DNA of 51,858 nucleotides from an uncultured Bacteroidaceae bacterium (GCA_934394435.1 CAKRRN010000015.1:1-51858), one strand, 5' to 3'. Counted from the stretch's first letter, positions 33,270-43,456 are shown. Program-made: numbers and translations. Notes: generated from the letters alone by a model not told the origin.

Positions 33270-33403
33270 CAGCCGTAAAGTATAGAAATGTAATATAAGT
33301 GCTCAGCTGGGAGTGGAAAACGGATTTTTTGTGGAGTCTGGCACTATTTGGAAATAGAAAAAGCATAAAAACAGTTTTATTAATTCAACTTTTCAAAATC
33401 AAC

Positions 33404-36400
33404 ATGGGTAAGAAAATTCTTATGTTCCTTGCTTGCGCAGTGATGAGTGCAAGCATGGCATTCGCCCAGCAGGAGGTGACTGGTACGGTCATCGATAGCG
33501 ATACGGGCGAACCTCTGGTAGGTGCCACCGTGAAGGTGAAAGGCACCACTCATGGAGCTCTGACCGACATGGACGGTAAGTTCACCTTGAAGAACCTTCC
33601 TGCCAAGGGAAGCACCCTGCTCGTCACTTGTATGGGCATGAAGCCAGTGGAGGTGCAGGCCAAAGCAAAGTTGCACATCAGCATGGAGTCTGTAAGCACA
33701 GACTTGCAGGACGTCATGGTTGTGGCTTATGGTACTGCCACCAAGGCAAGTTTTACGGGTTCGGCAACCAAAATTGGTGAGCAACAGATTGAGCAGATTC
33801 AGTCATCTAATGCCTTGGAGGCTGTTACTGGTCATGTGGCTGGTGTAGAGATGTACAATCCTACGGGCGACCCCACCAATGATAACCCTGTTATTCGTGT
33901 GCGTGGTATCTCTTCTGTAAGTACGGGTACCACTCTGAGCCGAGGCAAGCCACTTATCATTCTGGATGGAACTCCCTATAGCGGTGATATGAACACCCTC
34001 AATACCAACGATGTAGAGTCGCTGACTGTGCTGAAAGATGCTGCTGCCAACGCTGTGTATGGTGCGCGTGGTGCCAACGGCGTGATTGTGATTACCACCA
34101 AGAAGGGTAAGAACGGACAGGGTGCCAAGGTGACTCTGGATGCCAAGTGGGGCTCAAATAGCAACGCACAACGCCAGTATAAGGTGCTGAGCAATCCGGG
34201 CCAGTACTATGAACAGTATTATGCTGGTCTGAAGAACTATGCTTCGAACAAGCTGGGCTACACTGATGCACAGGCACATGTGTGGGCCAACAATAACTTG
34301 ACTTCTACGGGCAACTATGGCTTGGGCTACAATGTGTATAATGTACCCGAGGGACAGACTCTGATTGGTACTAACGGTCGCTTGAACCCCAACGCTACTC
34401 GCGGTCGTGTGGTAAGATATGAAGATACTGATTATCTGATGACTGGTGACGACTGGATGGACGAGGTTTATCACAACGGTCTGCGTCAGGAGTACAATGT
34501 GCGTGTGACCGATGCTTCAGAGCGTGGCAACTTCTTGGCTTCTTTTGGCTATCTGAACAATGACGGTATCGTAGACCAAAGCAACTATACTCGTTTCAAT
34601 GGTCGTTTGAAGGCTGACTTGCAGGCTAAGCCCTGGCTGAAGGTGGGTGCCAATATGTCTTACACACATTATAGCGCAGAGAACGTGAATGATGACGGAA
34701 CCAGCAACTCCAGTGGAAATATTTTTGCTGCAGCCAGCCAGTTTGCACCTATATATAATGTATATATGCGCGATGCACAAGGCAACAAGATGCACGACAA
34801 GAACGGATTCCGTATGTATGACTCTGGTGGCAAGAACGGTAGTTGGATGGGCGTTGAGCGTCCTATCCTGCCCAATAGCTCTGCCCTGCAGGATCAGATT
34901 CTGAATACCAGAGGTAGTGAGGGTAATGCCGCTACAGCCAATGGCTTTGCTGAGATTCGCTTTGCTAAGGATTTCAAGATTACCAGCACCAACACGGTTA
35001 CCTTGGACGAGTCAAGAGGTACTTCGTTTACCAACCCCTACTATGGCGCTTATAAATCGTCTAATGGTGTATTGGGCAAGTCTCATGCTCGTACATTCAC
35101 TTATGCCTTCCAGCAGTTGATTAACTGGGGTCATGTGTATGGCAAACACGATGTGGACGTGATGCTCGGTCATGAGTCGTTCCGCGACAAGTACTATTAC
35201 CTGTATGCCAGCAAGAGCAATATGTTCGACCCCACCAATATGGAATTGGCAGGTGCCGTTACAGACCAGTCACCCGACTCTTATACAACAGACTATAACA
35301 ACGAGGGCTTCTTCGGTAGAGCACAGTACAACTTCGCTCAGAAGTACTTTGGTAGCGTAAGTTTCCGTCGCGATGGTTCTTCTCGTTTCCATCCCGATAA
35401 TCGTTGGGGCAACTTCTACAGCGTGGGTGCCGCATGGGTAATCAGCGAGGAAAACTTCATGAAGAACGTGAAGCCCATTGACTTCCTCAAGCTCAAGTTC
35501 TCTTATGGTGAGCAGGGTAACGATAATATTCCCAACTACCTCTATACAAACACTTACACCATCGTGAACTCAGTAGGTGGTCCTGCTGCTAAGCCCAGCC
35601 GTATGGGTAACAAGGACATCACTTGGGAGAAGGGTGCTAACCTGAATGTAGGTGTTGACTTCGAACTCTTTAAGAGCCGCTTGAACGGTACTATCGAGTA
35701 CTTCTGGCGTAAGACTTCTGATATGCTCTTCAGCTTCCAGCTTCCCACCAGCTACGGCTACACCAGCTATTATGCAAACGTTGGTGACATGAAGAACAGC
35801 GGTATTGAAATCACTTTGGATGGCGATGTCATCAAGACCAAGAACGTGAAGTGGAATATCGGTCTGAACATGACTCACTATAAGAACCACATCTCTATGT
35901 TGCCCGATGAGCGTAAGACCACTGTGACTAAGGAAGGTTACGAGGGATATGCCAGTGGTAACTTCTTCCTGGGCGAGGGTCTGAGCATGTATTCTTTCTA
36001 TATGCCCGAGTATGCAGGTGTGTACAACAAGAACACTTGGCAGCTGACCAACGACACCAAGTATGATGCCAGCAAGGATGGACTCTCTATGTGGTACACC
36101 GATGGCTATAAGATGAACAACAAGGCTGACGGCACACGTGAAGTGGTGAAGGATGCTAACGGCGAAATCGTAAAGAGTGGCAATCGCGCCACCACCACCA
36201 CCTATGCAGACGCTGAGGACTATATCGTAGGTTGCATGGTGCCCAAACTCTATGGTGGCTTTAATACTCGTCTGGAGTTCTTTGGTGTGGATTTCACAGC
36301 CGACTTCGCTTACCAGCTGGGTGGCAAGGTGTATGATGCACAGTATGCCTCATTCATGTCACCTGCTTTGGCTTCAAGCAAAGGCTTCAATATCCACGAG

Positions 36401-36745
36401 GATGCTCTGAAGTCGTGGAGCGCAACCAATCAGAACAGCGGTCTGCCCCGTTATCAGTTTGGTGATGACAATACTGGCAGTCTGAGCAGCCGCTTCCTGA
36501 CCAAGGGTAGCTACCTGAGTCTGCAGAACCTGAGCGTTGGCTACACACTGCCAGCCAACATCACTCGCAAGGCAAAAATCGAGAAGGTACGTGTATACAT
36601 GAACGCAAGCAACGTATGGCTCTGGAGCGCACGCCGTGGCTTGGATCCCCGTACTTCTATGATAAGCACCGGCTATGGTGAGAGCAATGCAAGTTACTAC
36701 TCAACCGTACGCACCATCAGCGCAGGTGTAAATGTGGTATTCTAA
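33404..36745 (+). CDS. SusC/RagA family TonB-linked outer-membrane transporter
   Basis: This 1113-residue importer has a signal peptide (MGKKILMFLACAVMSASMAFA) and a carboxypeptidase-D-like domain (residues 22-105, EVTGTVIDSDTGEPLVGATVKVKG). The TonB box and plug (about 110-235) include DVMVVAYGTATKASFTGS and VYGARGANGVIVITTKKG, followed by a long beta-barrel that ends in GVNVVF. With its SusD partner it imports oligosaccharides or peptides through a pedal-bin mechanism. The ATG at 33404 is chosen because the upstream open frame lacks a signal peptide. Codon use is strongly biased, suggesting high expression. The substrate is not evident, as no glycosidase is encoded in the operon. Confidence 0.95.
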   Translation: MGKKILMFLACAVMSASMAFAQQEVTGTVIDSDTGEPLVGATVKVKGTTHGALTDMDGKFTLKNLPAKGSTLLVTCMGMKPVEVQAKAKLHISMESVSTDLQDVMVVAYGTATKASFTGSATKIGEQQIEQIQSSNALEAVTGHVAGVEMYNPTGDPTNDNPVIRVRGISSVSTGTTLSRGKPLIILDGTPYSGDMNTLNTNDVESLTVLKDAAANAVYGARGANGVIVITTKKGKNGQGAKVTLDAKWGSNSNAQRQYKVLSNPGQYYEQYYAGLKNYASNKLGYTDAQAHVWANNNLTSTGNYGLGYNVYNVPEGQTLIGTNGRLNPNATRGRVVRYEDTDYLMTGDDWMDEVYHNGLRQEYNVRVTDASERGNFLASFGYLNNDGIVDQSNYTRFNGRLKADLQAKPWLKVGANMSYTHYSAENVNDDGTSNSSGNIFAAASQFAPIYNVYMRDAQGNKMHDKNGFRMYDSGGKNGSWMGVERPILPNSSALQDQILNTRGSEGNAATANGFAEIRFAKDFKITSTNTVTLDESRGTSFTNPYYGAYKSSNGVLGKSHARTFTYAFQQLINWGHVYGKHDVDVMLGHESFRDKYYYLYASKSNMFDPTNMELAGAVTDQSPDSYTTDYNNEGFFGRAQYNFAQKYFGSVSFRRDGSSRFHPDNRWGNFYSVGAAWVISEENFMKNVKPIDFLKLKFSYGEQGNDNIPNYLYTNTYTIVNSVGGPAAKPSRMGNKDITWEKGANLNVGVDFELFKSRLNGTIEYFWRKTSDMLFSFQLPTSYGYTSYYANVGDMKNSGIEITLDGDVIKTKNVKWNIGLNMTHYKNHISMLPDERKTTVTKEGYEGYASGNFFLGEGLSMYSFYMPEYAGVYNKNTWQLTNDTKYDASKDGLSMWYTDGYKMNNKADGTREVVKDANGEIVKSGNRATTTTYADAEDYIVGCMVPKLYGGFNTRLEFFGVDFTADFAYQLGGKVYDAQYASFMSPALASSKGFNIHEDALKSWSATNQNSGLPRYQFGDDNTGSLSSRFLTKGSYLSLQNLSVGYTLPANITRKAKIEKVRVYMNASNVWLWSARRGLDPRTSMISTGYGESNASYYSTVRTISAGVNVVF

Positions 36746-36767
36746 TCAAAAAAGGAGACAAACAGCA

Positions 36768-38393
36768 ATGAAAACAATATTCAGAAATATGCTTGTGGGC
36801 ACAATGTGCGCAAGCACCATGGCACTGACTGGTTGTCTGGAGGAGACATTCCCCACTTCTGGAGCAACAGCAGGCCAGCTGGCCTCCTCGAGCAAGGCCA
36901 CCGAGGCTCTTCTGTGGGAGATGCCTGCGTTTCTCAACAACTTAGCCACCTATTCGAAAGATTATGCCTACGACTGGGGTTATGGTTCCATCATGCACAT
37001 GCGTGATGTGATGACAGCCGATATGGCGGTCGTTCCTTCTGGTTACAACTGGTACACCAGTTGGAGTAGCAATACTTATCTGGGCAACCGTTATGTGGCT
37101 CCCTACTTCCCTTGGTCATTCTATTACAAGGGTATCCAGACTGCCAACAACTTGATTGGTGCTGTGGATGAGACAAAGGCCAACGATGACCAGAAGGGAT
37201 ATCTGGGTGTGGCTCATACCTTCCGTGCCCTGTACTACCTGGAGGCAGCGCAGCTCTACGAGTTCTTGCCCAGCGATGTCTATTCGGATGGACTGAGCGA
37301 TGCTGGTAAGAAGATAGAGAACCTGACCGTACCTGTGGTGACAGAGTCGACCACCGAGACTCAGGCACGCAACAATCCTCGCGCCACACGTGACAGCATG
37401 CTCCACTTCATCGTGGGCGAATTGGACAAGGCTGAGAAGCAGATACCTTATCTGACTGAGACCAGCAAGACACTGCCTCATCTGGCTTGTGTGTATGGAC
37501 TGAAGGCTCGTGCATACATGTGGGTGGCTCAGTATGACAGCGCATACGTGTATGCCATGAAAGCTATCAACCAGAAGGATAAGCTCAACAGCTTTGGCAT
37601 TACTACCAAGGAAGACTGGCTGAGCACAACCAATGGCTTCAACGACCTCTCATGCAAGTCATGGATGTGGGGCGCACAGACAGCTAAGGAGGATGAGGTG
37701 GTGCAGACCGGTATTCTGAACTGGACCTCATGGATGAGTAACGAGACCTCTTATGGTTACAGCGCAGCTGGTCCATACTTGATGATTGGTAGTGATCTGT
37801 ACAATAAGATTGATAACAACGACTTCCGTAAGCTCAGCTTCAAGGCTCCTGCCACCAATCCTCTGAGTGGCTCAGAGCCCTATATTGATGAGAGCCTGTT
37901 TGCTTCTCTTCCCACTTATGCCAGTCTGAAGTTCCGTCCGGGTTCAGGAGACACTGGTGAGCCAACTGTTGGTAGCGTGTCTGCATATCCTCTGATGCGC
38001 TATGAGGAGATGTACTTTATTGCAGCTGAGGCTGCTGCCCGAATGAATCAGGTGAGCACCGCCAAGACTCTGCTTACGGCAGTAATGTCTGTGCGCAATC
38101 CTTCTTACAACTGCAAGGCATCCTCAGCCGAGGATATGGCAGAAGAGATCTTCCTGCAGAAGCGTATTGAGTTCTATGGTGAGGGTATTACTTTCTTCGA
38201 CTACAAGCGTCTGAACAAGAGTGTAGACCGTACCACCAGTGAAAACTGGGATGCATCAGAAAACTTCAAGACGGAGGGTCGTCCTGCCTGGATGGTATGG
38301 AGCATTCCTTATGCAGAGGGTTCTCAGAACGCTGCCATCAAGGACTACATGAATCCTGATCCCAGCGGACTCTATACTCCTGTGACAAAGTAA
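36768..38393 (+). CDS. SusD/RagB family surface lipoprotein
   Basis: This 541-residue lipoprotein has a lipobox LTGC at Cys23 followed by acidic residues (LEE), as in surface-exported lipoproteins. The middle contains TPR-like helices (YYLEAAQLYEFLP, LPHLACVYGLKARAYMWVAQYDSAYVYA) and the C-terminal RagB/SusD domain with EMYFIAAEAAARMN and IFLQKRIEFYGEGITFFDYKRLN. SusD lids the SusC barrel and binds the ligand. The ATG at 36768 follows a ribosome-binding site (AAAGGAGA), 22 bp after the susC stop. Confidence 0.94.
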   Translation: MKTIFRNMLVGTMCASTMALTGCLEETFPTSGATAGQLASSSKATEALLWEMPAFLNNLATYSKDYAYDWGYGSIMHMRDVMTADMAVVPSGYNWYTSWSSNTYLGNRYVAPYFPWSFYYKGIQTANNLIGAVDETKANDDQKGYLGVAHTFRALYYLEAAQLYEFLPSDVYSDGLSDAGKKIENLTVPVVTESTTETQARNNPRATRDSMLHFIVGELDKAEKQIPYLTETSKTLPHLACVYGLKARAYMWVAQYDSAYVYAMKAINQKDKLNSFGITTKEDWLSTTNGFNDLSCKSWMWGAQTAKEDEVVQTGILNWTSWMSNETSYGYSAAGPYLMIGSDLYNKIDNNDFRKLSFKAPATNPLSGSEPYIDESLFASLPTYASLKFRPGSGDTGEPTVGSVSAYPLMRYEEMYFIAAEAAARMNQVSTAKTLLTAVMSVRNPSYNCKASSAEDMAEEIFLQKRIEFYGEGITFFDYKRLNKSVDRTTSENWDASENFKTEGRPAWMVWSIPYAEGSQNAAIKDYMNPDPSGLYTPVTK

Positions 38394-38434
38394 AGCATCT
38401 TCATGTATAACTAATTTAGAGAACATATTACATT

Positions 38435-40423
38435 ATGAAAACTATAAACAAGCTTGGGCTTCTGCTTTGCTCTGCAGCTCTGACCTTGGCAGCCTGCGAT
38501 AGCGATGACTTCAAGGCTGGCGAATGGGATGCTGCAGATGGCTATCAGAATGTGTCGTTCGTGAAAGCCAGCCAAAGTGATGAATTGGATCCCACAGATG
38601 CCACCGCGGCCACTGTTACCCTGAAGCGTAAGAACACCAAGGGTGAGTTGAACGTTACTCCAGAAGTGACCATCAACGATGACAATGTGTTTACGGTAAG
38701 CGATTTCCATTTCGCTGACGGAGATTCTCTGGCTACAGCCACCATCTCCTTCCCCAAAGCGAAGGTTGGCACGACTTACTCTCTGCAGTTGACCATTACA
38801 GACAAGAAGCTGGTGTCCAGCTATTCTGACGCTGTACTCTTCAACTACAGTGTAACTCGTGTGAAGTGGGTATCTTTGGGCAAGGGTACATTTATCGACA
38901 ATGCTCTGCCCGAATTCTATGGTAACATTACCGACCTGCAGGGAGCACCTGAGTTTTTCATTCGCGATGATGACCACACTCAGTTCCGTGTGCAGGCTCC
39001 CCACTTGTCTTGTTCGTTCGGTTACAATGGTCAGACTCTGCCTTATGTGGGTGGCTTCATTGACCAGGCTGATGCCGCAAACGTAAGCGAATGGCTGACA
39101 TTCCGCGTTCTGAAGAAGGGTGAGACATTCAAGACGGTGACAGTACAGGGCGATGATTTGGTATACTTTGATCAGTATTACACAGGTGCAAATCCTGGTG
39201 AGGCTTATGGTGAGGTGTCTTATGTGCATCCCTCAGCATTCAGCTCTCTGCGCTCTGAGTCAGAATGGGAAGGCAGCAAGGTGGTAAGCTGGCAGGATGC
39301 TCCTGAAGGTTTTGATAAAAAAGATGAAAAGATTCCTGCAGAGATAGACCTGGCTCCCATGCTCTATGCTGCCAACAAGGGTGGTTACGACTTCCGTAGT
39401 ACTCCTATGGTACTTTACTTCCCTGGTTACAAGCCTGCTCATGTGGCAGACCTGGAAGAGGACTTCGACTGGGAAGAGGTGTTCACTGGTGAGTTTATCT
39501 CTCAGCAGTTGGGCTCTAAGGGTACAGCAACTCTCTACAAGGGTGTTTGCACCAACACAACTGATGATTGCGACAAGGTATTCCAGGCTCAGTACGGTAC
39601 CGCTTACACCGTTGCCGCTCCCTATGCCGAGGATTACAATCTGCTCTTCACAGTGAAGGATGGTAGCATCATGCTTCCTGAAGGTTACGAGTATCAGGCT
39701 ATCGGCCTGAAGGCTCTGGGTCAGGATGTGTATGCTAAGATCAATATCGGTAAGTCTACTTTCACCGAGAAGTTGATTACCTTGAACATCACCTTCACTA
39801 ACGAGGATGGTTCTAAGGAGTTTGGTACAGCTGACGAACAGTTGAGCAATATCACCTATTCTACAGTGGGTACTGCAGACTGGACCTATGTGGTTCTCTA
39901 CGAGGATGAGAATGGCAATCCTGCTGTTGATGCAGGTCTGACTCTGCAGCAGCGTGATGATGATCCCACACAGTATCAGATTCTGCATGCTTTGGGTGAT
40001 GTGACTATTCAGTTCAGCATTGACGCTGACAATATTGTTCGCATTCCTCAGCAACTGACTGGTGTGGATTATCAGGATGGCGTTCCTTTCTACGTGGGTG
40101 ATGTTCCCAGCGTGTTGGGTGAGAAGTACCGTGCAAACTATCCCAGCGTGTACGATCCTGCCACAAGCACCATCTCTTCATACATGTTCTACAACATCGG
40201 TGGTGGCCAGGGTTTGACTCCTACTGTTGAGACAATCAAACTGAACATCGGTGCTACACCTGCAAGTGCAAAGAAGGCAGCCAAGAAGCATCAGCCTGCT
40301 ACGGGCGTGCTGCGTGGCATGAGCAAGAAGTTCAATATCGCTTCTCCTTGGAGCCACTATAAGACACAGGCTCCCAAGCGTGCGACCAAGAATTCTGCTC
40401 CCCAGTTCTTCTTGACAAAGTAA
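38435..40423 (+). CDS. Putative surface ligand-binding lipoprotein of the SusCD operon
   Basis: This 662-residue lipoprotein has a lipobox LAAC followed by DSDDF, a strong surface-export signal. The N-terminal part (residues 35-150) is strand-rich and Calx-beta-like. The rest shows repeated strand patterns with many aromatics (DWTYVVLYEDENGNP) but no enzyme motif. The last 60 residues are rich in Lys and Pro, unlike the acidic remainder. Third-position lipoproteins in susCD operons usually bind the same ligand at the cell surface. That role is inferred from position. It is 41 bp after susD and is followed by a strong terminator. Confidence 0.8.
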   Translation: MKTINKLGLLLCSAALTLAACDSDDFKAGEWDAADGYQNVSFVKASQSDELDPTDATAATVTLKRKNTKGELNVTPEVTINDDNVFTVSDFHFADGDSLATATISFPKAKVGTTYSLQLTITDKKLVSSYSDAVLFNYSVTRVKWVSLGKGTFIDNALPEFYGNITDLQGAPEFFIRDDDHTQFRVQAPHLSCSFGYNGQTLPYVGGFIDQADAANVSEWLTFRVLKKGETFKTVTVQGDDLVYFDQYYTGANPGEAYGEVSYVHPSAFSSLRSESEWEGSKVVSWQDAPEGFDKKDEKIPAEIDLAPMLYAANKGGYDFRSTPMVLYFPGYKPAHVADLEEDFDWEEVFTGEFISQQLGSKGTATLYKGVCTNTTDDCDKVFQAQYGTAYTVAAPYAEDYNLLFTVKDGSIMLPEGYEYQAIGLKALGQDVYAKINIGKSTFTEKLITLNITFTNEDGSKEFGTADEQLSNITYSTVGTADWTYVVLYEDENGNPAVDAGLTLQQRDDDPTQYQILHALGDVTIQFSIDADNIVRIPQQLTGVDYQDGVPFYVGDVPSVLGEKYRANYPSVYDPATSTISSYMFYNIGGGQGLTPTVETIKLNIGATPASAKKAAKKHQPATGVLRGMSKKFNIASPWSHYKTQAPKRATKNSAPQFFLTK

Positions 40424-40457
40424 GACTGGCAAGGTAGATATAAGAGACCTTTTAGAT

Positions 40458-40493
40458 GAGAGGGGGCAAGGCAGAAATGTCTTGCCCCCTCTC
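40458..40493 (+). terminator. Terminator of the SusCD operon
   Basis: A 13-bp perfect stem (GAGAGGGGGCAAG at 40458-40470 with 40481-40493) has a 10-base loop. The T-tract after it is short (TTACTGT), but the stem is very GC-rich. Confidence 0.8.
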
Positions 40494-40574
40494 TTACTGT
40501 AGTGTAACCATCCGAAAAGCCCCGTCTTGTGCACCCTTTAAAAACATAGAGACCTGAACAGCCAAAGAACGGCC

Positions 40575-40618
40575 CGAAGCTTTTCAGAACTTCGCTCGAA
40601 GCTTTTTCGTACGCTTAT
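40575..40618. repeat. Two-unit 22-bp repeat with AAGCTT dyad
   Basis: CGAAGCTTTT starts at 40575 and again at 40597, 22 bp apart. CGAAAGC at 40630 and an inverted CGCGAAAAGCTT near 40677 may be further remnants. The stretch 40494-40847 contains no convincing gene and otherwise shows no clear structure. Confidence 0.5.
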
Positions 40619-40847
40619 CTGTAAACTCTCGAAAGCATCCTGATGAAGAATGAAACAAAGGCAGTTGGAAGAGTTTCGCGAAAAGCTTGAATGCCGATGT
40701 GAATCGCCCACACCTTTTTTCCTACTGGACCAAAATTACTTGATAGTTGCTGACTATTTAATGCTTGTTTTTGGGGATTTTATAGCAAAATGCTTGTTTT
40801 TGATAAGATTAAGAGTTAAAAAAGTCGGATGTTTGAGTCTATAGCTG

Positions 40848-40855
40848 TAACTTTG
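40848..40855 (+). promoter_or_regulatory. -7 element of the M6 protease gene
   Basis: TAacTTTG predicts a start near 40860 and a leader of about 27 bases. This supports ATG 40887 over an in-frame TTG at 40872. Confidence 0.55.
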
Positions 40856-40886
40856 CCCTCCAGAAAGATAATTGATACATAATCGT

Positions 40887-43391
40887 ATGAAAGAAAGATT
40901 TAAAAGAATTGCTACCAGAGCAATGTTGCTGACGACACTGGCCGTAATGCCTACTCAGATGTGGGCTGTTCCTGCGTTGCCTGTACGCAGTACGGTAACA
41001 CTGGCAGATGGCACAAAAGTGGAAGCTACTCTGCAGGGCGACGAGCATCTGCATTTCTTCCGCTTGGATGATGGACGATTAGCTTTGCCTCAGAATGATG
41101 GAAACTATCGTCTTGCTTCGGAACAGGAGGTAAGCACCCTGTGGACTGAGCGTATGACAGAAGCCAGAAAGAGACAAAGTACACGTTTGATGAAGGCACG
41201 TGGCGAAGAACTCTGGACTCCAGTATGGCAGAAGAGTGGAAGAGCTGCTGCAAAAAAGTATGCTGCTAAAGCAAATACTGCGTTTCAAGGACAAAAGCGT
41301 GGATTGGTGATTCTTGTTAATTTCACAGACCTTTATATGTCCGTTCCTAATCCACAAGCCACCTTCAACGATTTCTTTAATAAGGAAGGTTACAACCAAG
41401 GGGGCATGACAGGTTCTGTGCATGACTACTTTGCGAGCCAGAGCTACGGGCAGTTAGACTTGCAGTTTGACGTGGTCGGCCCGGTCACCATGAGTCAACC
41501 TCACAGTTATTACGGTGAGGACAAAGATGGTTCGACTAACGCAAATATAAAGGAAATGGTTGAAGAAGCCTGCCGCAAGGCAGACAGCCAGGTAGACTAC
41601 AGCCGATATGACTGGGATGGAGATGGCGAGGTGGATCAGGTATTCTTTATCTTTGCTGGATACGCTCAGAGCCAGGGTGCTCCTTCTGATTGTATCTGGC
41701 CACATGAATGGTCGGTCAGCGAGCGCAACCTCTCGTTTGATGGTGTGCGTATTGGCACATATGCTTGTTCAAGTGAGTTGAGAGGCAAGGACGGAACTGA
41801 TATGGACGGCATAGGAACCGCCTGTCATGAGTTTAGCCATTGCTTGGGCATCATGGACCATTATGACACACAGGGCAGCAATTACGGTATGGGCAGTTGG
41901 GACGTGATGGCAAGCGGTTCGTATAATAATAGCTCCCGAACTCCCAGTGGCTATACTGCCTACGAACGTTGGGTTAGCGGATGGCTGGAACCCGTAGAGA
42001 TTAACAAAGCCACATATGTGCAAAACATGAAGGCTCTGGTGGACGAACCAGAGGCATATGTGCTCTACAACGATTATAACCCCAATGAGTTTTACCTCTT
42101 GGAAAACCGTCAACAAAAGAGCTGGGATAGCGGTCACAATGGGCATGGCTTGTTGGTGGTACACGTAGACTATGACAGAAACACCTGGTTGTATAATCAG
42201 ATAAATGTTGATGCTAATCGCCAGCGTATGACCATTATTCCTGCAGATGCAAGTCTGAACTCAGGTAGTACGAGTGGCGATCCATGGCCAGGAAGCATGC
42301 GTAAGACTTCTCTGACGGATGCTACTTCTCCTGCTGCCATTGTCTATAATGTAGGTCCTGACGGTTATGCTTTTATGGGAAAGCCTCTGACGGAGATTGC
42401 CGAGGATGAAGCACGTGGACAGATAAGCTTCGCCTGTATGCGTGGTACATTGCCTACGCCTGTGCTGGGTGAGGTGTCTGATGTTACATCTTCTTCTTTC
42501 TCCATTGATTGGCAACCAGTAGAGGGGGCCACTTCCTATGAGATTTCTTTGCACGAGAAACCTGCCCCATACGCCACTCCAGAGCAGGCATGTGTGCTCA
42601 AGGAGGACTTCTCGAAATGTGTGACCAAGAGCATTGGTTTTAGCAGTATTGGTAATAAGTTAGACCAATATCTGTCCACCATGGGATGGACAGGAACAAA
42701 CCTTTTTACTTCGCCCAATTATCTGAAGATGGGTAAAGGTGATAAGATGGGTACTCTGCTTACTCCTTCGTTGGACACTCCGTTGGCTGATGATATTACA
42801 ATCGTGCTGACCATGGCTCCCTATGCAGGTAATGATAAGGTATCTGGCTCGCTGAAAATCCAGGTCAAGGGAAAATCTCTGAGTGGTAGTTTTTCTGCTA
42901 AGGATAAGAAGACATTCTTCTTTACCGCAAGCGGCATAGCAGAGCCTTTCACTCTCTCTATAGAACCTTCTACGGTGGGCTACATATCTTACCTCGCTGT
43001 CTATGACGGGTCGTTTACCCAAGAGCAGCTCGGCTTCGAAAAAGAAGATGATGACCAAAAAAGCATCCTGGCAGAAGACGGCAAGCATGCTGTAAAGCGT
43101 AAGGTCGGCACTACTACTACTTTCACTACTACAGAACCTCATTATACCTTCACGGGGTTGACCTCTACGAGTAAGTACACCGTTACGGTACGTGCTCTGA
43201 CTGATTTAGGTCCCAGCAAGTGGAGTCTTGAAAAAGAGGTGAAACTGGACCAGACTTCTATCGCTGCTCCCGTGGCTACGGATAAAACGGCAAATACGAA
43301 TACAGAGGTCTATAATCTTCAAGGACAGCCTGTTGCCCATCCGCAGCATGGCATCTATATCAGCAATGGTAAGAAAGTGTTGATGAAGTGA
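40887..43391 (+). CDS. Secreted M6 family zinc metalloprotease
   Basis: This 834-residue protein has a signal peptide (to about residue 28, MWAVPA) and a propeptide-like region. The M6 catalytic domain carries CHEFSHCLGIMDHY near residue 313 (HExxHxxGxxD). FNDFFNKEGYNQGGMTGSVHDYF near residue 155 and GMGSWDVMASG near residue 336 are also typical of M6. A jellyroll-like insert (about 570-710) and a fibronectin-like segment follow. The last 30 residues (EVYNLQGQPV to GIYISNGKKVLMK) match a short sorting-type tail common in Prevotella secreted proteins. Substrate is unknown, and immune-inhibitor-A-type proteases are relatives. The gene has its own -7 element and a terminator. Confidence 0.92.
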   Translation: MKERFKRIATRAMLLTTLAVMPTQMWAVPALPVRSTVTLADGTKVEATLQGDEHLHFFRLDDGRLALPQNDGNYRLASEQEVSTLWTERMTEARKRQSTRLMKARGEELWTPVWQKSGRAAAKKYAAKANTAFQGQKRGLVILVNFTDLYMSVPNPQATFNDFFNKEGYNQGGMTGSVHDYFASQSYGQLDLQFDVVGPVTMSQPHSYYGEDKDGSTNANIKEMVEEACRKADSQVDYSRYDWDGDGEVDQVFFIFAGYAQSQGAPSDCIWPHEWSVSERNLSFDGVRIGTYACSSELRGKDGTDMDGIGTACHEFSHCLGIMDHYDTQGSNYGMGSWDVMASGSYNNSSRTPSGYTAYERWVSGWLEPVEINKATYVQNMKALVDEPEAYVLYNDYNPNEFYLLENRQQKSWDSGHNGHGLLVVHVDYDRNTWLYNQINVDANRQRMTIIPADASLNSGSTSGDPWPGSMRKTSLTDATSPAAIVYNVGPDGYAFMGKPLTEIAEDEARGQISFACMRGTLPTPVLGEVSDVTSSSFSIDWQPVEGATSYEISLHEKPAPYATPEQACVLKEDFSKCVTKSIGFSSIGNKLDQYLSTMGWTGTNLFTSPNYLKMGKGDKMGTLLTPSLDTPLADDITIVLTMAPYAGNDKVSGSLKIQVKGKSLSGSFSAKDKKTFFFTASGIAEPFTLSIEPSTVGYISYLAVYDGSFTQEQLGFEKEDDDQKSILAEDGKHAVKRKVGTTTTFTTTEPHYTFTGLTSTSKYTVTVRALTDLGPSKWSLEKEVKLDQTSIAAPVATDKTANTNTEVYNLQGQPVAHPQHGIYISNGKKVLMK

Positions 43392-43414
43392 CCTTAGAAT
43401 AATAAAACGAGATA

Positions 43415-43456
43415 GGGAGGGCATGTGCATGGATTGCTGCGTGTGCCCTCCCTTTT
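43415..43456 (+). terminator. Terminator of the M6 protease gene
   Basis: A 9-bp stem (GGGAGGGCA at 43415-43423 with 43444-43452) is followed by four T residues. It lies 24 bp past the stop codon. Confidence 0.85.

Noticed and set aside
33299..33403. Earlier start for the SusC gene
   Set aside because: It would bury the signal peptide behind 35 unrelated residues; the ATG at 33404 gives a standard signal peptide.
33270..33403. Riboswitch or attenuator in the SusC leader
   Set aside because: The leader is long but A/T-rich, and no convincing conserved stem or terminator/antiterminator pair could be drawn by eye.
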